Shown here piece after piece: positions 47,501 to 56,500 of a DNA stretch of 64,000 bases. The notes under the pieces are model-generated. The model was not told the origin of the DNA. It worked only from the letters and a program-made list of their open reading frames with translations, and searched no databases. Each line of letters opens with the position of its first letter. The first letter of the stretch is position 1. The translations under genes were made by a program, and so were the position numbers. The stretch covers positions 90,205,749 through 90,269,748 of the forward strand of contig OX352762.1 in NCBI GenBank assembly GCA_947095585.1, in the 5' to 3' direction. The stretch is from Nephrocerus scutellatus (lineage: Eukaryota; Arthropoda; Insecta; Diptera; Pipunculidae).

Positions 47501-50500
47501 ACTACACAAAACCATTTTTTTATTTATAGCCTTTGGAGCTTAAAACAAAACACAATTTCTTAACAAAATTTACCTGCTGCAGGTTTTCCCAAGTATCATA
47601 AAATCTATGGATATTTCAGCAAACTTGTTAGTGATTTTTATTTTTATTATTTTTACGTTCATAAGAAAAAAAATAGTAAAACACATTTTGGAGAAAATTA
47701 ACCTCAAAGTTAATAAAACAACCAAACAAAAATTAAAATTGTTCGTGTAAATTCTCTAATTGATACACAATGTGCAAAGTTTGAATAAAATCGGGTAAGA
47801 TTTAAAAAAAAAAATGGGAGCCCCCTTATCCTGATCACTCCAAAATTTTTACAAAAGGTATTTCGGAGATACACATGAGTATAAAATTTAAATAAAATCG
47901 GGCTAATTTTTAAAAATTTATATGGAGGCCCCTTGGTCCTGGGGCCACTTGCAAATTTCTATAAAAAGTGTTGTACATAGGATTAAACATGTGTGTATAA
48001 AATTTGGAGAAAATCAAATTTTTTAAATTTTTAATGAGGCCTTCCAACACCGCGGTCCGATCACGTCAAAATGTTTACAAAAAGTGTTGTCCATCCGAGA
48101 TACACACGCGTATCAAGTTTGAAGAAAATTGGGTACTTTTTTTTAAAAATTTGTATGAGTGCCACCAGACCCCGGGGCCTGATCACTTCAAAATTTTTAG
48201 AGAAAGTGGTGTTTGTCGGATATACACTCGCGTATAAAATTTTAAGACAATCGGCTACTTTTTTTACGCCCCCGACAACAAGGCCCGATCACTTCCAAAT
48301 TTTTACAAAAAGTGTTTTCCATCGGAGATACACATGCGTATAAAATTTGAAGAAAATCGGGTACTTTGTTTTTTCAAAATTTGTATAGGTGCCCCTGGAC
48401 CCCAGGGGCCGATCATTTCCAAATTTTTACAAAAAATATTATCCATCGGATATAAACGTGTATATAAAATTTTAAGAAAATCGGGTAAATTTTGTAAAAT
48501 ATTTTTATGGGACTACGAGGCGCCCAAATTTGAATAGAAAGTGTTGTCATCGGAGATATGCATGTGTGCAAAGTTTCAATGAAATCGGGCTTTGGGAAGT
48601 GGTTTAAAAATTGATCGCAAGATTCCACGACAAAAAAAACAAACACACTGGAACGCGAAGTTAATATAGAGAATATAAAAATTAGCATGGGCAAGTAAAC
48701 TGGAACAGGAATTGAAGTTGGATATCTGAAGACAAACAAGATATCAACTTTATTTAAACGCAGCTACAAAGACTACCATTTCTTTTAAAAATAAAATCAT
48801 AAACGAAGTTTCTACGATTAGTATTAACAGAGCAATTTCCGTTAACATGGGTCAGGGTACACCAAAGTAAGCTTTTTCTTAAATCCCCTTACTGTAGATC
48901 GAAATTTTTCGTAGAATATACCGAAGAATCATTTCCCAAATTATCCTTGACACTTTAGGGGACACCCTGTATAAATTAAACTGAAATGAAATTTGTGTTT
49001 GCTTGTTATTAATGGAAACTCACATTTACTGAAGATTCCGGTCCCGTCCGTAAAAGTGTTGTGCCCACACCTCCAGTTTTTGTTTCAATTTAACTCATAT
49101 AACTTTAAGGTTTTTATTCGCCTCAAAAAAAACGTAACGTATCGTAAAAGGTGCCTGGATTTTCCAGACAACTATTAAACTTGCTGTCACAGATACTTCA
49201 GTCAAGGTTTTTTTTTCTTCAGAAAAGTCAAACAAATTATCATGGATCATGGTGTATATTGGAACAACGTTTCGAAATTGTGAAAAATCTACTACCGAAA
49301 TCAGTGCTCAGTTCCACAAACTCTAAGAGCACTTTGTAAATCCAAATAATCAGTCATCAGAGTAATTGAATTGGTGTGTAATTGAAAAATTTCGCACCGC
49401 AACTTACATGAATAGACGACAAATATTTCAGGTGTTGCGTCCAGAGTGGCCAAAGACCCGAATTTTTTTATTCGTTGTCGTTCTCAATAACGTGGCCCCT
49501 GTTCGCACAAGTTCTCGATCTAAATTCTTACCAGTTTACAAAAGAATTGAAACCATTGGATCATCTTAAGCGACGTTCGTTTGGGGATTGGGCTGAAAAA
49601 CAATTGCAAGTTGGGACTTATTTTGGTTTAGCGATGAGGTTCATTTTTGCCTTAAACTCTTTTTTAATAAGCACTACTTCTACTTCCTGTGACAATTCTG
49701 TTTTCAAGATGCAATTGTATGCAGAAAAGTCCACTGCTTGGCGCGTTCTATGGGCTAGAAGAATCACATTTTCAGGGATGTAACAGTACAGAAACCTTAA
49801 AACCGATTGTTAGTTCCCGGATTACGTGACATAAATTTGATAAACAAAATAAAGATATTTGGACGGCGCTACGTTGTCAGTGTTTAATTTTTCGGATTGC
49901 AATTTATTTAAAATTTAACCAATTTGATAGGTTTTTTTTAAAGTTAATTCATAACGTACATGATTGTAAAACATCTAACATAAATCAAAGAATCTAAAGT
50001 ATCTTCCTTGGATGGTTACCATAATGAGCGCTGATAAAAGGGTGCATTTTTTTTCTTTGAAAAAGGAATTTGTAAACAAAGAAAAAAGCATGGTGTTTTC
50101 AAGTTGTCCACAGCCTAACATAACGTATACAACTTAAAAGCGCTATCAAAGAGCTTTAATGCAATACTTATGTCATAACCAAAAGATGGTATAAAATATA
50201 CTCCTATATGTAGATTGGGAAATATTAAGGTGTAGCAAAACGCAGCAAGACAAAACGGAATAGAAAAAATGCCTTTACATGTTAAAAAGAAAAGGAAATA
50301 ATTGCGAAACGAAAATGAAACCTATTCATGTTTGACAATGTAAACCATCAAACTAAGGAAAAAGCTGGGATGCAAGGAGGAAAACACATCGAGAAAGACA
50401 AAACTCCTCAGAGAAATCTATCTACACTTTTCGGTTTTTTTCTTCTTCGGATATCTACTGATATGGACGGCCGAGGACCGATATTTGTCAAGCAGACTCA

Positions 50501-53500
50501 TTATCTTCTTCTTTGTATCTATCGTATGTCTACTTGCTTTAACTTTAATCGTATTTCCTGCTGCTAACCGTTGGCTGGCTTAATCGTCGTTGTGATAAAG
50601 AAAACTGACGACGCCGCACAAATCTCATGGTTCTTATGTTTCTTATGTCGGTATAAGGCAAAGATGCTCATGGAAAGAGAGGCGACGCATGGGGCAGATC
50701 AGAAGTAGTATGGAATATATTCTTCTTCTATGTTTTTACAAAAATATAGCCCCACAACTAGGAGATGTATAAATTTGTGCTCTTCTGTACACACAAAAAG
50801 AAGAAGTGAGCGTACCTGCGCTTTCGAGCACTGTAATATATGTTGCCATAGTTACACTAATTGAGGAGGTAAGCCAAGTCTTCGTCATCACCTGCGCATT
50901 ATTATTAGCAGCGTGTTCCTGTAACTCTTAACCAAATAGATTGTTGACTTCACATTCACAGTTGAGTTATCACTTTGACTGACTTCTTCTTTCTTTGTCT
51001 TCTTGCCTAAGCTGGAATCTCTTCGCTTTGGTTTTGTGTTAAATTTTAAAAAAGCAACGAAGGACGGGAAGCACGTCTCAAGTGCTCCTTCTTATGACGA
51101 TGTTTGGTAATAGCAGAAAGCGAGCTTTTCGCTTCCAAAAATCGATTTGAAAAAAGTTACGAAAAAAAAACAATAAAAAATCCTGGGATCCAGAAACTGG
51201 AATTATTCCAGTTTTGTTTTTTTTTTGCATGGGATTCTCGTGTATTATAAACACCGCACAATCATGCATACGGAGAGTCAGCAAAAACAGCGACAATAAT
51301 TATTTTGATATGAATCATAACAACGTCATCATTATCGACATACGTCAGCGAGGAAATGTGTTCAAATTCTCGTGGTTCCCGCGTGAAGTTTCTGTGCTTC
51401 AGTAACGTTGACGACATCGCTGCCATTTCTGTCGGCTGTGTAAAGGACGTGAGTAGAAGTGTGTAAAAATTCATCTATACACAGGAAAAAGAAGAAGAGG
51501 AAGTATGGAAACCATCCAGTGGCTGTTCTAAACAAAACAAATTGTCCCTCTACTATGTACATATATGTATTTTCGCTAGCACATTTCAGTGTCGGTTGTG
51601 TGCCGCTGGCTTTCCGACGACGACGACTTCAACATTACCCTTGCTTTTCCTTCAGCTTTTTGGTATTTCAACACTTCTGGCATGTTGGGTACTTTGACAT
51701 GCCATGTGACGTGTGCCGTGTGATATGATTTGCTGTGGTGCTGAATGCTCCTCGCGCAATTCTTATGGATTTCTGTAGAATGGCGACACCATGAGGGGGA
51801 AATTGAATTCAAAAAAAAAGCACCAACCATGTGTACATACACACATTTTCTATAGCTGGTAGAATAACAACGAAAAACAGCATTATTTTTTATACACATG
51901 GACTTGCAATAGGAAGGTTGAATGCTTTGCACTACATACCTACCTACCTATACTATAAAAAGAAGACGCGCTAAGCCGCGTTATGCTGAACAAACAAAAA
52001 TCAATTTGTGAATAAATCAACGGGTGTTCGATTGCATTTGAATTGTTATTATTACAGCACTGAATTGAGACCCAGCAGGGGAGATGCACCGACACTCAAG
52101 GTGTCTCAAGGCAGGAAGTCGTATTCGCGTTAAATTCCCAACTTCAATGTCACCCAATTCTCCCGACCTGGTATCGAATTGGGTTTAGTTGTTGTCCAAC
52201 CTATTTTATTAAAGATTTGGTCGGTCGTCATTCATGATGACCAAAGCGGAAACTGCTGTATTGCATTGTCTACGATTAAGTAACAAAGTCTCTTTAAAGA
52301 GAAAGCAATACTGTTATCCAATTACGTATATTTGGAATTAAAAGGGTTAAGAATAATAATTAAACATGACTATTTTACATACTACTAGCTGACCCGACAG
52401 ACGTTGTCCTGTCCCACTTTTAATAAATTTGATAGTGATCGTTTTGTGAACTTATGAAAAGCTATTTGAAATAAAATAATAATAATCAAAAATAATTTTG
52501 TTTTGCGATTTTGAGTCACAGTATTGGTCACATTATTGTGATACATTTAAATTTTGGGAACTGCCATTTCTCTACCGATTTGTATGAAATTCTGTATGGT
52601 CTTTTGAGGGTCCCCCCACCCAGAGAGGGTTTCTTGGTGAGTATTTTGGGGTCTTTTGAGGGTGTTTTTGTGGTATTTCGGGGTGTCTTTTGAGGATCTT
52701 TTGGTTTTCTTTTGTGGGTCTTTTGGTGATCTTTTGTGAGGTCTTTAATCATTTTTGGGGATTTTGAGGGAGTTTCGGATTGCGCGTAAAAGTTACTGAT
52801 TTATTTGTTGTAATTGCGAATGCAAACCGCAGCCGAAACTGCAAGCGCTTCAAGTCTACTGGCATGTTGGTCGGAATCATTGGGATGCGTTGATAGATAA
52901 CAAAGGAAACAACGTGCAAATGGATCAGCTATCAAATGACACTTGCGCACGTATCCCAAATAATTGGAATCTATTGAAACAGAAAGGGAATAAAATTAGA
53001 AAGATCGCGAATCAACACAAATTTAATTTTATTTTAATTTAGGCTGGATTGCGTTTTTCCAGAGTTCCAGGAGCTTAGGAACAAAACGATTTTTGCTGGT
53101 TGTCCGAATTTTTCGACTTTCGTTTGTTATTGTCTTTGTTTCCCAGGACTATAACGAACAAAACAAAAAACTCTTTTGGGAGTTTTTTTTAATTGTCTTT
53201 TAGGAATCTTTTGAGGGTCTTTTCGGTTTTTTTTGAGCTTTTTGAGAGTCTTTTAGGGGGTATATTTTATGGGTCTTTTGGAAGATCTTTTTGGATTCTT
53301 TTGTGGTCTTTGGAAATCTTATGAGGGCGTTTTTTAAATATTTAAAAAATAAAAATAAAGTCTAATACGAGGGGTGCCGTAAAGGTTTTTAGTAAAAGTA
53401 AAATTAAAAATTTTCATCAAAAATTGCTTTATTGCTTTTCAAAATATTCGCCTTTAAGATCTATGCGCTTTTGCATGGTTTTTGAATGCTTTAAATGCTT

Positions 53501-56500
53501 CTTCAAGCGATAAAAATCGTTGTCCAAGCATCTTATCAGGGGGAACATGAAGAAGTCATTGGGTGCCAATTGGGCCATTCGATAGTTTGAGTGCTCAAAT
53601 ACGCGAGCACTACGTGTGTGAGTTTGCATTATGGTGATGTAAAATAATTCGGCGTTTTGGGTTTTTTTTTGTCTCAGTTGGTTGAAAACCGCAGGCAGAC
53701 AAATAGTCGTATACCAAGCTGAGTTGACTGTCTTTTGATCTTCAAGAACCACAGTAGCCACATGACCGGTTTTCGTGAAGAAACACGACCACTTGCTTCC
53801 CAACGCTCCGAGCTCACACAACTTTTGTTAGATTTTCTTCGATTTGGAAGACCGAAACAGTCGATTGCCCTTTTCTTTCCAGCTCATACGCAAATATCCA
53901 TGACTCGTCACCTGTCAGGATCTTGTATACGTTTTTGGAAGTACCTTCAACATATTGTTTAAGCCTTTGGCGGCACTAATCGACACGACCCTTTTTTTGT
54001 ACATCTGTGGAATCCAACGTGCACATAGCTTCCGCACCTTTAACTGTTCATGTAAGATCGTATATACGCTGGTGTTACTAATGCCTAGGCATGCCTCAAT
54101 TTCCTGATAACTAATATGACGATCCTCGTCAATAAGTTTTCTCACAGCATCAATGTGTTCTGGCACAACAGCTGTTTTTGGACGACCTTCAAGAGGCTCG
54201 TCTTTGAGTGAACGTCGTTTGCGTTTAAATTCATTCTACCAATTATAAACTCTAGCCAAGGTCGGTGCTTCGTCGTTAAAAGTCGAATGAAGTGATTCGA
54301 AGCCCCTTTTGAAAATCGTAAAAAATCATCACACGAAAATTTTCACGCGATTTGTTCACTGAATTCAATTTTTCAAGTAAATAAAAAAAAATGTTGCGAT
54401 GCGAACTGACAGATTACTTTTAAGAAACATAACCTACAAAAAAGGGTTTACTTTTTGACTGAGAGAGATTTGCATCGGAAAACACTAGTATTACCATTTT
54501 CTAAATACATTTACGGTATCCCTCGTACCTAAATTTTTTTGTGTGAGGTCGGTGGGCGGTTTTTAGTAAAGGGTTAAAAGATTCCAAAAATACCAATGGT
54601 GACTTTTTATGTAGAAGCGTTCAAGAGTTACAGGGTGTGAAGTGATGTAAGGTCAAAAGTACGTCTCATCGCATTAAAACGCTACGTACACCGCAGGGGG
54701 TGAAAATAGACCACCCCTCCCATACGATTTTTTTCACGAAATTAACCAAGGAATAACCCTTTTAAGTATTTGCCACCTTAACGGATACGCACTGTATACG
54801 AATACATATTAAACAAAGCCTTCAGTACACCAAGCAATTGCAGGAAAATGAAGAGAAAATACGAAAAATTATACAACCTCGATTTTCTTCAAATTTAATA
54901 CACATGTGTATCTCTGATAGACAACACTTTTTGTAAAAAATTTGGGGACACATACCCATCTCCTATTAGAGAATTTACATGAAAAATTGTATTTTTATGG
55001 GTTGTTTTTTTTTTTTAAATTTTAAAGTCATTATTAATTTATATAGCTGTATCTTTCCCCAGGCAAATAAAGAACGTATAAAATATTCACCCTCAGCCAC
55101 ATGACTTCAAAATTTATTGAATTTTCAAACTCACTACACCAACTTTGATAGAAGTTTATCCCGCCTAGGAGCCATAACAACAAGAGTATAACTTTGCAAA
55201 GCCAAAAGACAATTTTGTATCCCAAGTAAAGATTTTCGGATCCATCAATATTCAGTTAATATATGTGTTCCGACAATGGAACGAACTGGCGGTATTACTG
55301 TCTACTCTTAAACGTGACGTTAAAAAACTTAATCTTAAATTCTACTGTAACATCGCGAATAACAAATTTCTTGAAAGAATTGAAAGAACTTCAAAGTTTG
55401 AAAAAGGTCTAGACTCTAGAGGGTGACGCGGATGGCTGCACTGATACACATTAAAGACAGCTAGAGAGACAGAGACAGATAAAGAGAGACCAATACAATT
55501 AAGTAATAAAATCAAGGCTGCTTGTGTATAAGACAATGAATTTTTAGCCGTGGTTCAGCCGATTTCTACCCTGACACCTTTCTGAATGAGCGAAGGGATT
55601 TCTTTGTTATATTATCAACGCTTTATTTTATAAAAATTATATGAGGCTATAAAACTGTATCTATCTATATGTACTGAGTTATAGGTATGACCTTCAGCTT
55701 ATTGCAGGTACGCCAATAAAAATGTATACCTTGCACTTGTTAAAGGTCTATTATATTGGTTGAGTTAGCAACATTTTCTTGGAAAACAAGAGGATGCACT
55801 TGTAAATGCACCTGTTACACAAGATACCTAGTTTTTCATTCTGCTTTGTTATAAATAAGAGAAATTGTATTTTTTTTTTAAAATACATACATGACCTTTT
55901 TAAATTCTCTATATTAACTTGGCGTACCCGTGTGTACCCGTGCTGGCGGAATCTTGTGATAAATTTTTAACCCTTTTCTTAAAGACCGATTATATTTTTA
56001 AAAGTAGCTTTTTTAACATTTCAAGCCGGTTTCATTCCTAGCTAGGAAGAAAGAATTTACTCAAACTCGAGAAAAAGTTTTGATTATTATTATTACGAAA
56101 CTAATATTTGCTTTTTAAAAAGCACAAATAATTATACATATACTGTACTTTAAAAAATATACAATTAAATACTTGATCATAGAGGGTAAGCGAAATGCGA
56201 TACTTAGATTTCAATGGAAAACTACAAATAAACAAGAGCAAATGCAGTTAAGTTTAATATTCCGGCCTAATAGAAGGCAGGAGATCAGAATTGAATAAAT
56301 ATTTAGCAAGCGTTTAGTTAAAAGTTTTGCTAATTCTTGGAGTTATGGATACAAAACGACTAGTTCGAGAAAGAGCCCTACATATCGATCCAGGGATGTA
56401 TGAAATTGTGAGATCAAGCGAAAAAATGTTTAAGGTGAGGGAATATTTTTATCACAGCTGCTCTCACAATTAAAAACTTAACATTTAAGGGAGCTCTCAC

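Noticed and set aside
48004..48537. Repetitive protein gene from the open frames in the 48-kb family D copy
   Set aside because: Frames change between units, unit lengths are not constant multiples of three, and other copies are broken at different places; the openness comes from the repeats.
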